DNA of 20,012 bases from Hyella sp964606015 (GTDB lineage Bacteria; Cyanobacteriota; Cyanobacteriia; Cyanobacteriales; Xenococcaceae), in the NCBI GenBank assembly GCA_964606015.1, contig CAZSEZ010000047.1, positions 1 to 20,012 on the forward strand, in the 5' to 3' direction. The notes beneath the pieces are model-generated. The model had not been told where the DNA came from and did not search any database. It saw nothing but the letters and a program-made list of their open reading frames with translations. A program made the translations under genes and the position numbers. Shown one piece after another: positions 1 through 7,997 of this stretch. Each line of letters opens with the position of its first letter. Position 1 is the stretch's first letter.

Positions 1-1
1 A

Positions 2-1633
2 CAATCCATAAGTAATTCCAAGCTATTGCTGGCTGTCGCACTGATTGCTTTTACCTATTTTCTCTACAATCTAGTACCCACAGGTTTTGTCCCTGAAGAA
101 GATCAGGGATACTTCTTTACTATTGTTCAGGCTCCTGACGGCGTATCTCTAAACTACACCCAAGAAATTATGGAACAAGTAGGAGAAGAAATGGCCAAAG
201 TACCTGAAATAGCAGGTTACTTTACCTTGAGTGGTTTTGGCTTTGAAGGTAACGGTAGCAACCGTGGATTTGTCTTCTCTAAACTTAAGCCCTGGGCAGA
301 AAGACCTGGTGCGGATAAATCAGTTTACTCAGTCTTAAATCGTCTCAACGGTGCTTTTTTCCAAAATATTCAAGGAGCTAGAGCTTTCGCAGTCAATGCA
401 CCACCAGTTAGAGGACTAAGTACATTTGGGGGGTTTGAGTTTCAGCTCCAAGACCGTCGAGGTTTACCAATTTCTGCCTTGGTAGAAAATGCGAACAAAA
501 TAATTGCTGCCGCTAACCAAAGACCCGAAATTGCAGCAGCTTTTACTCAGTTTGCCGCTAATACTCAGCAAATCGAAGTAGAGGTCAATCGCGATCGCGC
601 CAAATCTCTTGATGTCGATATCGATAGTATCTTTGATACTTTGCAATCTTATTTGGGTTCGCGTTATGTCAACGACTTTGTATTGGGGCAAAGACAATAT
701 CGGGTTTATATCCAAGCAGAAGGCACCTATCGCTCTAACCCCCAAGATATTAAAAAACTCTATGTACGCTCCAATGATGACAATCTGATTCCTCTGAGTA
801 ACCTAGTAAATCTCAAAGAATTTACAGGCCCACAGACCATTACCCATTACAATCTCTTCCGTTCGATCAAAATCCAAGGTAGTCCTGCTCCTGGTTACAG
901 TACTGGTCAAGCAATTAAAGCCATGGAAGAAATTGCAGCAGCTGAATTATCCCCTGCTTTTGGTTACGAGTGGACTGGGACAGCTCTCCAGGAAAAAGAA
1001 TCTGGCGGACAGTCAGCCTATATTTTCTTGCTGGGTCTGATTATGGCATTTTTAGTCTTGGCAGCCCAGTACGAAAGCTTTGTTGACCCACTTATTATCA
1101 TGTTGGTTGTGCCGCTAGCAGTCTTAGGTGCGATCGCTGCCATTTGGTTACGGGCAAATATCTTACAACTCGGTAGCGTTTGGCCCCTGATTAACAATGA
1201 TGTCTACTGCCAGGTAGGGTTGGTAATGCTGATCGGTTTGGCTAGTAAAAATGCCATCTTGATTGTGGAGTATGCCAACCAACTAAAAGCTCAAGGATTA
1301 GATATTATTCGCTCGGCAATTAAAGCAGGACAAGAACGCTTTCGTCCGATTTTGATGACAGCGATTTCTAGTCTGGTGGGTTTCTTACCTTTGGTAACTG
1401 CTACTGGTGCGGGTTCGGCAAGTCGTTGGTCTTTGGGGACGGCAGTTTTTGGTGGGATGCTATTTGCAACTGTCTTGAGTTTGTTTTTGGTGCCTTCACT
1501 CTATATCACTGTCAAGCTTATTGAATCCTACTTTAGTAAGTCAGATAAGAGCGACAGAAGCGATGGGGAAGAGTATTTTCCTCACAAAGAAGATGAAGAT
1601 GAAGATGAAAAAACCGTAGCGATCGATGTTTAA
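2..1633 (+). CDS. RND multidrug efflux transporter, HAE1/AcrB-like, C-terminal half (5' truncated)
   Basis: The reading frame is open through the left edge, so only about 543 residues of a protein that is usually about 1,050 are present; a TTG at 26 is internal. It resembles the C-terminal half of AcrB-type inner-membrane pumps that use the proton gradient to export drugs or lipophilic compounds with a periplasmic adaptor and an outer-membrane channel. The porter/docking part (about 100-1000) is followed by the membrane block, with a hydrophobic stretch then AAQYESFVDPL and the motif LASKNAILIVEYANQ. The lysine there (codon 1247-1249) corresponds to the proton-relay Lys940 of AcrB. The TM4 aspartates would lie outside the window. 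A segment of about 11 residues is inserted between WLR and NDVYCQVGL compared with AcrB. The C-terminus is a charged tail rich in D, E and K. The substrate cannot be inferred. Confidence 0.93.
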   Translation, partial: QSISNSKLLLAVALIAFTYFLYNLVPTGFVPEEDQGYFFTIVQAPDGVSLNYTQEIMEQVGEEMAKVPEIAGYFTLSGFGFEGNGSNRGFVFSKLKPWAERPGADKSVYSVLNRLNGAFFQNIQGARAFAVNAPPVRGLSTFGGFEFQLQDRRGLPISALVENANKIIAAANQRPEIAAAFTQFAANTQQIEVEVNRDRAKSLDVDIDSIFDTLQSYLGSRYVNDFVLGQRQYRVYIQAEGTYRSNPQDIKKLYVRSNDDNLIPLSNLVNLKEFTGPQTITHYNLFRSIKIQGSPAPGYSTGQAIKAMEEIAAAELSPAFGYEWTGTALQEKESGGQSAYIFLLGLIMAFLVLAAQYESFVDPLIIMLVVPLAVLGAIAAIWLRANILQLGSVWPLINNDVYCQVGLVMLIGLASKNAILIVEYANQLKAQGLDIIRSAIKAGQERFRPILMTAISSLVGFLPLVTATGAGSASRWSLGTAVFGGMLFATVLSLFLVPSLYITVKLIESYFSKSDKSDRSDGEEYFPHKEDEDEDEKTVAIDV

Positions 1634-1648
1634 TTTTTCGAAAAATTA
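1631..1648. repeat. AT-rich perfect palindrome over the RND stop codon
   Basis: An 18-nt perfect palindrome, TAATTTTTCGAAAAATTA, begins at the TAA stop of the RND gene. It lies in the 96-bp space between two convergent genes and could form a weak hairpin. It lacks a GC-rich stem, so a terminator role is only a possibility. Confidence 0.35.
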
Positions 1649-1729
1649 TGGAAATAACTGAATCTGATTCAAGATGGTGTTCGCTAGATTATTAGCTTGC
1701 CTAATGATTTTCGATTCAAGGGAAACAAA

Positions 1730-2314
1730 TCAATCAAAAATATCTTTTAGGTCAATAACTAAACTAACTAAGACATCCTCACCAGATAGATTCTGAGGAT
1801 TTTCTAGAACTTCTACATCTGCCTGAGATGCTCGATAAATTTCTACTTCCTTGGCATCTGGATCGATCAACCAACCTAATTTGACTCCACACTCTTGATA
1901 CTCACGCATTTTCTTTTGTAACTCTTCGCGCTCGTCTGTAGGGCTCATTAGTTCGATGACAAAATCAGGATCTATAGGAGCAAATTTCCTCTTTTGTTGT
2001 TTGCTCAAACTGTTCCACTTTGACAGCTTAACCCAACTAACATCGGGAGAACGAATCGCCCCATTAGCTAGCCGAAAACCAGTAGAAGAATCAAAAGCCA
2101 CCCCCAACTTTGTCTGACTATTCCAATTCCATACCTGAGCAGCGAGGCTGATGTTACGTCTACCACTTTCGCTTCCTGTTGGAGACATAGCAATTAACTT
2201 TCCTTGAGCATCGATTTCCAATCTGGCATCGGGATTTTCTTGGCACAATTTTTCTAGGTCTAAATCGCTAATCTGATCGATAAATGGCTTGAGACTTAGG
2301 GTAACGCTAGTCAT
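1730..2314 (-). CDS. Uma2 family (DUF820) putative PD-(D/E)XK endonuclease
   Basis: This 194-residue protein has the normal Uma2 length. Visible family marks are RSPDVSW with Asp91, PDFVIELMSPTD with Glu121, the Lys134-Lys135 region, and the G-W-LIDP segment at about 147-152, matching the D...ExS...K pattern of this restriction-endonuclease-like fold. The proteins are very numerous in cyanobacterial genomes and are often found as lone genes. No substrate or biological role is established, and nuclease activity here is inferred from the fold only. It is convergent with the RND gene and divergent from the glycosyltransferase gene. No partner (methylase, antitoxin) is adjacent. Confidence 0.9.
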   Translation of the reverse strand: MTSVTLSLKPFIDQISDLDLEKLCQENPDARLEIDAQGKLIAMSPTGSESGRRNISLAAQVWNWNSQTKLGVAFDSSTGFRLANGAIRSPDVSWVKLSKWNSLSKQQKRKFAPIDPDFVIELMSPTDEREELQKKMREYQECGVKLGWLIDPDAKEVEIYRASQADVEVLENPQNLSGEDVLVSLVIDLKDIFD

Positions 2315-2322
2315 AATACTGC

Positions 2323-2362
2323 TATTAGTTATCAGTTAAGGATATTAGTTATCAGTTAAGGA
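2323..2362. repeat. Two perfect tandem copies of a 20-bp unit
   Basis: Positions 2323-2342 and 2343-2362 are identical, each containing TTAGTTATCAGTTAAG. The unit resembles the short AGTTATC-type tandem repeats scattered through cyanobacterial intergenic DNA. It sits between the divergent starts of the Uma2 and hpnB genes, so it could influence their promoters, but nothing shows that directly. Confidence 0.85.
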
Positions 2363-2418
2363 AAATAACCACACTCCCTTCTATGATAATCATTGGCAGA
2401 GGTATCAGGATCTCCTAA

Positions 2419-3600
2419 ATGGCATTGATAGAAATTAGTAGTTACAGTGATTTTGTTTTGATATGCGTGATCGCATCAGGTATTATCTGGCTATTTTTAG
2501 CCCTATTTTGGGGTCAGTTTTGGCGCAAACTGGAGTTAAAACCTGGAAATAAGATTTTAAGCTCTACTCCGATGGTTTGGGCGATCGTCCCTGCCAGAGA
2601 TGAAGCAGATGTTATTGAAAAGAGTTTAAAATCGCTACTGACTCAGGACTATGAGGGAGATTTCAAGGTAATTCTAGTAGATGATAATAGCTCTGACGAT
2701 ACGGCGACAATTGCTCAACAAACAGCACAGCAATTAAATAAAACAGCACAATTTCAGCTCTTGAATGGGCAACCCTTGGCCGAAGGATGGAAAGGGAAAC
2801 TCTGGGCATTGGCTCAAGGTGTTGACTATGCGAGTTCTCAAGGAAAAACTGTAGACTACTTTCTCTTTACCGATGCAGATATCGAGCATCATCAGACAAA
2901 TTTAACCGAGCTAGTCACCAAGGCAGAAACCGAAAAGCTAGATTTGGTTTCTCTGATGGTGTTGTTGCGTTGTGAAAGTTACTGGGAAAAGCTGCTAATT
3001 CCTGCCTTTGTTTATTTTTTCCAACAGCTTTATCCTTTCAGGTTGGCAAATAATCCTAATCTACCGATCGCAGCTGCCGCAGGGGGTTGTATATTGATTC
3101 GAGCACAGGCTCTAGAACAAATTGGCGGAATTGCCTCAGTCAAGGAAGCTCTGATTGATGATTGCACCTTAGCCAAAAAGGTCAAATCCAATGAAGGTAA
3201 AACTTGGCTTGGTTTGACAGCACATACTATTAGTTTGCGTCCCTATGACTCTCTACAATCTATTTGGGACATGGTGGCTCGTACTGCATTCGATCAACTT
3301 GGGTATTCTTGGCTGTTACTTCTAGCGACAGTTCTGGGCATGAGTTTAGTTTATCTGGTTCCACCTGTTTCACTAGCTTGGGGTTTAGTCACTAGCAGTA
3401 CTACTACAGCAGTTATTGGTCTGCTGGCCTGGTTCGTGATGAGCTTGACCTACTTACCAACTGTCCAGCTTTACCAATTATCGTGGTGGCGAGCTTTTGG
3501 TCTTACTGCGATCGCTTTCTTGTATGAGCTAATGACTATCGATTCAGCATTTCGTCATCTTCGAGGAAAAGGAGGTCTTTGGAAAGGACGGACATATTAG
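2419..3600 (+). CDS. hpnB: Hopene-associated family 2 glycosyltransferase, HpnB type
   Basis: A membrane-bound GT2 enzyme of 393 residues, the typical HpnB length. A membrane segment at 11-31 is followed by the GT-A core: VPARDEADVIEKSL (57-70), the nucleotide-binding Asp pair VDD (87-89), GWKGKLWAL, the metal-binding TDAD (151-154), VSLMVLLRCESYWEKLLIPAF, AAAAGGC and the acidic pair IDDC (246-249). Three hydrophobic segments follow at about 298-320, 329-345 and 357-372. The AGGA at 2407-2410, eight bases before the ATG, supports the start. Family members are named for their association with hopanoid genes. The acceptor is not known for certain, and no squalene-hopene cyclase or other hpn gene is in the window, so a role in hopanoid or other polar-lipid glycosylation is inference. 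Confidence 0.88.
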   Translation: MALIEISSYSDFVLICVIASGIIWLFLALFWGQFWRKLELKPGNKILSSTPMVWAIVPARDEADVIEKSLKSLLTQDYEGDFKVILVDDNSSDDTATIAQQTAQQLNKTAQFQLLNGQPLAEGWKGKLWALAQGVDYASSQGKTVDYFLFTDADIEHHQTNLTELVTKAETEKLDLVSLMVLLRCESYWEKLLIPAFVYFFQQLYPFRLANNPNLPIAAAAGGCILIRAQALEQIGGIASVKEALIDDCTLAKKVKSNEGKTWLGLTAHTISLRPYDSLQSIWDMVARTAFDQLGYSWLLLLATVLGMSLVYLVPPVSLAWGLVTSSTTTAVIGLLAWFVMSLTYLPTVQLYQLSWWRAFGLTAIAFLYELMTIDSAFRHLRGKGGLWKGRTY

Positions 3601-3969
3601 TTAGATAGACTCACTCCAACTAACTGGATTGTCATCTTAGTGTTGGTAGCTTCAACAGCCTATGTCAGAAAACTCTGACATAAAAACGAGTTTCAGGTGA
3701 CCTAATCAGGTTTTTGAATTGAAATACCGAGCAAAAGTCATGAAATAATAACTTTTAAGAGTCAGAATGCTTATTCTTTCGTTGTGGGTCATTTACAGTT
3801 GTTGCTACCCGCTAGGAGATCGTTCTACATTAAGGACGTAATAAAAAAACATACATAATTCAAGGTTTAAGAACAAAATCATAGTTAAGTTAGCAATTTT
3901 GCAGGCTTCAGCGTTTGTTCTAGAAACTGCCAGCTAGTTACGGTCCAGTAATTAGAAAACAGCAAAACA
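3601..3969. other. Intergenic region, 369 bp, no gene recognised
   Basis: AT-rich spacer between hpnB and the DUF4912 gene. Apart from the dyad at 3661-3682, I see no convincing coding frame, RNA gene or promoter match. The short minus-strand frame that overlaps its right end lacks any recognisable features. Confidence 0.6.
3661..3682. repeat. Perfect 9-bp inverted repeat with 4-nt loop
   Basis: TATGTCAGA, loop AAAC, TCTGACATA. The dyad lies 60 bp after the hpnB stop. On the plus strand the downstream flank is AAAA rather than a T run, and the minus-strand flank has no T run, so it is not a standard intrinsic terminator. A transcript-end hairpin or a protein-binding dyad are both possible. 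Confidence 0.75.
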
Positions 3970-5247
3970 ATGGCAAAAGAAACACCTCCATTAGACGAAA
4001 TGACTCTGAGGCAACTGAGAAGAGTTGCTAGCGAGTTAAAAATCGTCAAGTACAGCCGAATGCGCAAAGCACAACTCAAGGCTGCAATTGAAGAGAAAAT
4101 CGGTAAATCAGAGATATCCCAACTGGATAGTTTAGAAACATTAGCAGTAGAACAAATAGACGAGGAACAGAAAGTGGAAGCAGCAAAGTTTGAACTAGGT
4201 CAACCCCAAAGTACGAAAGATGCGCCCGAAGTGGAAGATACTTTTAGCGATATTGATGTGGATCACGATCTAGGCGAACTTCCTGATGGATATGGTGCAA
4301 GTCGGATTATTCTCCTGCCCAGAGATCCACAGTGGGCTTATTGTTATTGGGATATTCCCCATGAAGCCAAAGAGGAGTTGCGCCGTCAAGGTGGTCAACA
4401 GCTAGCTCTGAGAATTTATGACACTACTGATATTGATCTAAATACACAAGCGCCTCATAGCGTTCAGGAATATCTTTGTGATGAAATGGCACGAGAATGG
4501 TACCTGCCTATTCCCGTCAGCGATCGCAACTATGTAGCAGACATCGGTTATCGTTGTGCTGATGGGCGCTGGCTTGTTCTAGCCCGCTCCACTTCAGTGA
4601 GAATCCCTCCTGTTTATCCTTCTGATTGGATTGAGGATAATTTTGTAACAGTTGATTGGGAACAAGAGCTCAAAGGGAAGACAGTCTTTACTCTAGTTCC
4701 CCCAGAGAAGAAGCATGAGCAAGCAGCAGCATCTGGTTCTGAAAGCCAAATCTATGAGCAAATCTTTGGTTTAGCAGAAACAACTGAAGCGATGCGCATT
4801 GCAGGTTCTCTATTCGGTTCAATGCAGCAAACCCCAGAGGAAACCATTAGTTCTTACATATTCCCCTCTGGTGTTGGTATGTGGGCAATGCCTACTGCGT
4901 CTGGAGTTAACATGTCTGGCGTTGGCATGAATATGTCTGGTGCTGGTTTTGCATCTGCACCTCCTGCCAAACCACGTAAGTTCTGGTTAGTTGCTGATGC
5001 AGAGTTAATTGTTTACGGCGCAACCGAACCCGATGCCACAGTAACCATTGGCGGAAGAGAAATCGAGTTAAACCCTGATGGTACTTTCCGTTTCCAAATG
5101 TCTTTCCAAGACGGTGTTATCGACTATCCCATTGTTGCAGTGGCAGCTGATGGGGAGCAAACCCGTTCTGTTCACATGAACTTTGAGCGTGAAACACCTT
5201 CTCGTAATACTAATACGAAAGAAGAAGCTGTAGAAGAGTGGTTTTAA
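3970..5247 (+). CDS. DUF4912 protein with N-terminal SAP/Rho-N-like segment
   Basis: 425 residues in four parts. Residues 12-42 (LRQLRRVASELKIVKYSRMR and following) look like the short helix-turn-helix of SAP or Rho N-terminal domains, which often touch nucleic acid. An acidic linker runs at about 55-100. The DUF4912 domain is at about 105-245, with the recognisable RIILLPRDPQWAYCYWDIP. A Met/Gly-rich stretch at 301-326 is followed by a beta-rich C-terminal module at 336-408 (WLVADAELIVYGATEPDATV and following) that looks like a small Ig-like carbohydrate-type fold. DUF4912 has no established function. No signal peptide or membrane segment is visible, so it is probably cytoplasmic. A strong Shine-Dalgarno is absent, as is common in cyanobacteria. 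A clear terminator 73 bp downstream suggests a single-gene transcript. Confidence 0.85.
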   Translation: MAKETPPLDEMTLRQLRRVASELKIVKYSRMRKAQLKAAIEEKIGKSEISQLDSLETLAVEQIDEEQKVEAAKFELGQPQSTKDAPEVEDTFSDIDVDHDLGELPDGYGASRIILLPRDPQWAYCYWDIPHEAKEELRRQGGQQLALRIYDTTDIDLNTQAPHSVQEYLCDEMAREWYLPIPVSDRNYVADIGYRCADGRWLVLARSTSVRIPPVYPSDWIEDNFVTVDWEQELKGKTVFTLVPPEKKHEQAAASGSESQIYEQIFGLAETTEAMRIAGSLFGSMQQTPEETISSYIFPSGVGMWAMPTASGVNMSGVGMNMSGAGFASAPPAKPRKFWLVADAELIVYGATEPDATVTIGGREIELNPDGTFRFQMSFQDGVIDYPIVAVAADGEQTRSVHMNFERETPSRNTNTKEEAVEEWF

Positions 5248-5319
5248 GGTTTTAAACAAGCTCCTCTTATCGGACTAAGTTGTTAGTCACTGATAGCATC
5301 CATAAAATTTAATTAATTT

Positions 5320-5350
5320 CCCAGTCTTAATATAAGGCTGGGTTTTTTAT
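5320..5350 (+). terminator. Intrinsic terminator of the DUF4912 gene
   Basis: CCCAGTCTT (5320-5328), loop AATAT, AAGGCTGGG (5334-5342) form a nine-pair stem with one G-T pair, directly followed by six Ts and then ATT. This is a textbook rho-independent terminator 73 bp after the stop codon. Confidence 0.92.
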
Positions 5351-5386
5351 TAGGAAAGTAATTTTTCTCAATAAAAAAACTGCAGA

Positions 5387-5535
5387 TATCCCGAAAAACA
5401 CTGATCAAAAATCTTTATTAGAGTAGTTAATAGAGTCAAAATAATCCACCATATCCGAAAAATTACGGATATGATGCCAAGATTACCTATTAACCTACAG
5501 ATAAAGTACTGTAATTATCCGAGAAAATACGTATA
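5387..5535. promoter_or_regulatory. Three related, evenly spaced motifs upstream of the exoprotein gene
   Basis: The spacer 5248-5762 contains TATCCCGAAAAACACTGAT at 5387, TATCCGAAAAATTACGGATA at 5452 and TATCCGAGAAAATACGTATA at 5516. The second and third agree at 17 of 20 positions; the first is a weaker match. The second is a full dyad (CATATCCG, 8-nt loop, CGGATATG, 5450-5473). Start-to-start spacing is 65 and 64 bp, close to six helical turns. They lie 230-375 bp before the ATG and could be operator sites. No transcription factor is assigned. The remainder of the spacer shows no gene. Confidence 0.5.
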
Positions 5536-5762
5536 AAACCTTAGGTTCAAGGGAAATTGATCGGACTCCTAAATCTAAACTTAATAAAAGAAAGCCTTTT
5601 TTGAATTTTCAAGCAATTATCATAGTGATTTTATTTAGTGTGTAATACTTAAGAAGTGCTCATATCTTGGCTCGAAATAAGTAATAACAACCACTAAATA
5701 GATAGCTTATTCTGCACTTTTAAAATCAGCATTATTTTTTTATATAAGATTTGTGAGACAAA

Positions 5763-7316
5763 ATGACTAATAGCAACGTAATAGATAACGCAACTACTTT
5801 AGAAGACGGTACGTACAAATTAGGCAATCATCCCGATGGCAATGCCGCAAATNNNNNNNNNNNNNNNNNNNNNNNNNNNNNNNNNNNNNNNNNNNNNNNN
5901 NNNNNNNNNNNNNNNNNNNNNNNNNNNNNNNNNNNNNNNNNNNNNNNNNNNNGTGGTTTTGAAGGTGTTTCTGGTTGGGGTTGGATCGACCATTCTGCTA
6001 TTGATGGTCCTTACGCTCCTGCTTCTGATTGGCTATTTACTGTTCATGACAGAATCGAAGTTGTCAACAATGCTCCCGTTGCGGTTGATGATCATGCTTC
6101 TACTACCGCAGGACAACGAGTTGGTATCCGAGTCCTCAATAATGATAGTGACCCTGATGGTGATACTGTCAGACTTATTTCCACCACTCAGGGTGAGAAT
6201 GGCCGCGTAGTACGTAATAACAACGGAACTGTTGGCGATACTTCTGATGACCGTTTGGTTTACATTCCCAATGAAGGTTTTACTGGCGAAGATTCTTTCA
6301 CTTATCGAATTGGCGATGGCCGTGGTGGTTTTGACACTGCTGAAGTCAAGGTTACTGTTGACGAACTCGTGATAGAAGTTCCTGAAAGTGGTTTGATTGG
6401 TGGTCAAATTTGGCGTGAAAGAAAGCCTGTTGATGGAATCCAAGACATTACTTCAGAATACGAAACTAATGGCTTTAAAGGTGGTACAGTCAATCTCTAT
6501 ACTGAATCTGGCAGCCTTGTTGATTCTACAGTGACTGGAACAACTGGTTTTTATGAATTTACCGACGTTGAAGCTGGTTCTTATTATGTAGAGTTTGACG
6601 TTTCTCAAGGTCTGCTTGCAGTCGAAACAGCGGATGGCAATCTACTATTTGCCAGAGAAGCGGCAGACAGAACACATTGGACTTACACATCCGTACCAAA
6701 TGCCGGTAATGATGAAGCCAGAGACTCTGATGTAACTTCTGGATTTGATACGATGAGCCCTCAACGAACTGACGTCTTTGAGTTACAAGCTGGTGAAGTC
6801 AATCGAGATGTTGGCGCGGGTATTACTCCTCTTGCGTTCGACCTTAATGGAGATGGCGTGCAAACAGTTAGTATCCAACAAGGGGTACAGTTTGACATGC
6901 TAGTTGCAGGTTATGAAATAAGCACTGGCTGGTTGTCTGGAGCAGATGCATTCTTAGCAATTGATGATAACCAAAACGGACAAATTGATGACCTTTCTGA
7001 ATTGTTTGGTGGAGCAAATGTCGGTGATGGTTTTGCGAAGTTAGAAACCTTTGACTCGAATAATGATGGTTTGGTTAATGAACTAGATGATCGCTTCTCT
7101 GAACTTCTAGTCTGGCAAGACGCTAACGAAAATGGTAATACCGATGCTGGTGAGTTATTAAGTCTAGTTGACGCTGGAATTACTAACTTGGGGACCAGCT
7201 TCGTTGATGTCTTCCGTACCGATGCCCAAGGCAATATTCATGGAGAACATAGTTCTGCTGAGCTTAATGGGAACACTATCGATTTAGTTGATATCTACTT
7301 CCAGGTTGAAGAGTAA
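5763..7316 (+). CDS. Multidomain extracellular-type protein: Ig/cadherin-like, SdrD B-like and EF-hand-like calcium repeats (interrupted by assembly gap)
   Basis: The first 30 codons are followed by 100 Ns, so the true length is unknown. After the gap come GFEGVSGWGWIDHS, then a Big_9/tandem-cadherin-like domain (about 6066-6360: NNAPVAVDDHASTTAGQRV, LNNDSDPDGD, YIPNEGFTGEDSFTY). An SdrD/Cna B-type domain follows (about 6390-6790: GGQIWRE, GGTVNLYTESG, TTGFYEFTDVEAGSYYV). The C-terminal block (about 6820-7310) has EF-hand/dockerin-like Asp loops: FDLNGDGVQT, IDDNQNGQIDDLSELFGG, FDSNNDGLVNELDDRF and WQDANENGNTDAGELLSL. This block is typical of large RTX-type secreted or adhesive proteins. No Sec signal peptide is seen in the visible N-terminus and no GGxGxDxLx nonapeptides are visible, so type I export with a C-terminal signal is possible but unproven. 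A role in cell-surface adhesion or matrix is inference. Confidence 0.82.
   Translation: MTNSNVIDNATTLEDGTYKLGNHPDGNAANXXXXXXXXXXXXXXXXXXXXXXXXXXXXXXXXXXGFEGVSGWGWIDHSAIDGPYAPASDWLFTVHDRIEVVNNAPVAVDDHASTTAGQRVGIRVLNNDSDPDGDTVRLISTTQGENGRVVRNNNGTVGDTSDDRLVYIPNEGFTGEDSFTYRIGDGRGGFDTAEVKVTVDELVIEVPESGLIGGQIWRERKPVDGIQDITSEYETNGFKGGTVNLYTESGSLVDSTVTGTTGFYEFTDVEAGSYYVEFDVSQGLLAVETADGNLLFAREAADRTHWTYTSVPNAGNDEARDSDVTSGFDTMSPQRTDVFELQAGEVNRDVGAGITPLAFDLNGDGVQTVSIQQGVQFDMLVAGYEISTGWLSGADAFLAIDDNQNGQIDDLSELFGGANVGDGFAKLETFDSNNDGLVNELDDRFSELLVWQDANENGNTDAGELLSLVDAGITNLGTSFVDVFRTDAQGNIHGEHSSAELNGNTIDLVDIYFQVEE
5853..5952. other. Assembly gap, exactly 100 Ns
   Basis: A run of exactly 100 Ns is the usual placeholder for a gap of unknown size. 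It falls inside the exoprotein gene. Both flanks are open in one frame across it, but because the true length is unknown this is not evidence that the frame is preserved. Confidence 0.97.
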
Positions 7317-7422
7317 AAGTAAATGATTAGGATTTAAATAGGAGTGAAGACACTTACCCTCACAACCCCTCTATTTATTTCCTAATCACTCAACTAGATA
7401 ACTCAAAGTAATTAATCAGTTT

Positions 7423-7459
7423 AGTATCCACAATCAAATAATTTGTGGGTACTTTTTTT
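7423..7459 (+). terminator. Intrinsic terminator of the exoprotein gene
   Basis: GTATCCACAA (7424-7433) pairs with TTGTGGGTAC (7443-7452) with one G-T pair; a flanking A-T pair can extend it. Seven Ts follow at 7453-7459. It ends right at the ruvX stop codon (7461), separating the convergent genes. No T run exists on the other strand, so it acts for the plus-strand gene. Confidence 0.88.
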
Positions 7460-7460
7460 G

Positions 7461-7910
7461 TCAATCCTTGTGGCTTTCATGTGCAAGCTTTTGTCTTCTT
7501 CGATCTAGCCATTGCTGAAGAATAATCGTTGCTGCTTGCTTATCAATCGCCCCTTTATCACGAGAATTAAAACGCTTTTGTGCTTTCAACTGGGCTTCTG
7601 CTTCCACAGAAGTCAACCTTTCATCCACATACTCAACTGGTAAATCCAAAGCCTGAGAAACTTTTTCCGTAAACCGTTGGACTTGCTTAGCTTGAGTACC
7701 AATTTCACCATTCATTGAGTAAGGTAAGCCAACAACTAACAAATCTATTTGTCTCTCTTGGGCGATCGCTTTTAACTGTTCAATATCCCTAGCCAGAGAT
7801 GAACGATACAAAGTAGTAAGCCCCGTAGCAATCAAGCCTAAACCATCACACCCAGCTACTCCAACTCGCCTCCTTCCAACATCCAAACCCAAAGCTGCAA
7901 CTCTCTTCAT
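7461..7910 (-). CDS. ruvX: RuvX/YqgF family putative Holliday junction resolvase or pre-16S rRNA nuclease
   Basis: 149 residues, the usual YqgF length, with an RNase H-like fold. The N-terminal LGLDVGRRRVGVA carries Asp10, the segment LLVVGLPYSMNGEIG is at 58-71, VDERLTS carries Glu97, and GAIDKQAATIILQQWL carries Asp123. These three acidic residues are the expected metal-binding active site. Family members are credited with Holliday junction resolution in some bacteria and with 16S rRNA 5'-end maturation in others (E. coli YqgF). Which applies here cannot be told. It is the last of four minus-strand genes, 87 bp after the GNAT gene. Confidence 0.93.
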   Translation of the reverse strand: MKRVAALGLDVGRRRVGVAGCDGLGLIATGLTTLYRSSLARDIEQLKAIAQERQIDLLVVGLPYSMNGEIGTQAKQVQRFTEKVSQALDLPVEYVDERLTSVEAEAQLKAQKRFNSRDKGAIDKQAATIILQQWLDRRRQKLAHESHKD

Positions 7911-7997
7911 CTATATCTTCATAGAATATGCTTGGTACTCTGATTACCTAATAATTTTCGCTCTTTTTCTTTGATCTCTGATTACTAGAATTACTAA

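Noticed and set aside
6033..6443. Minus-strand frame opposite the exoprotein.
   Set aside because: Shadow of the Asp/Asn/Thr-rich domain codons of the real plus-strand gene.
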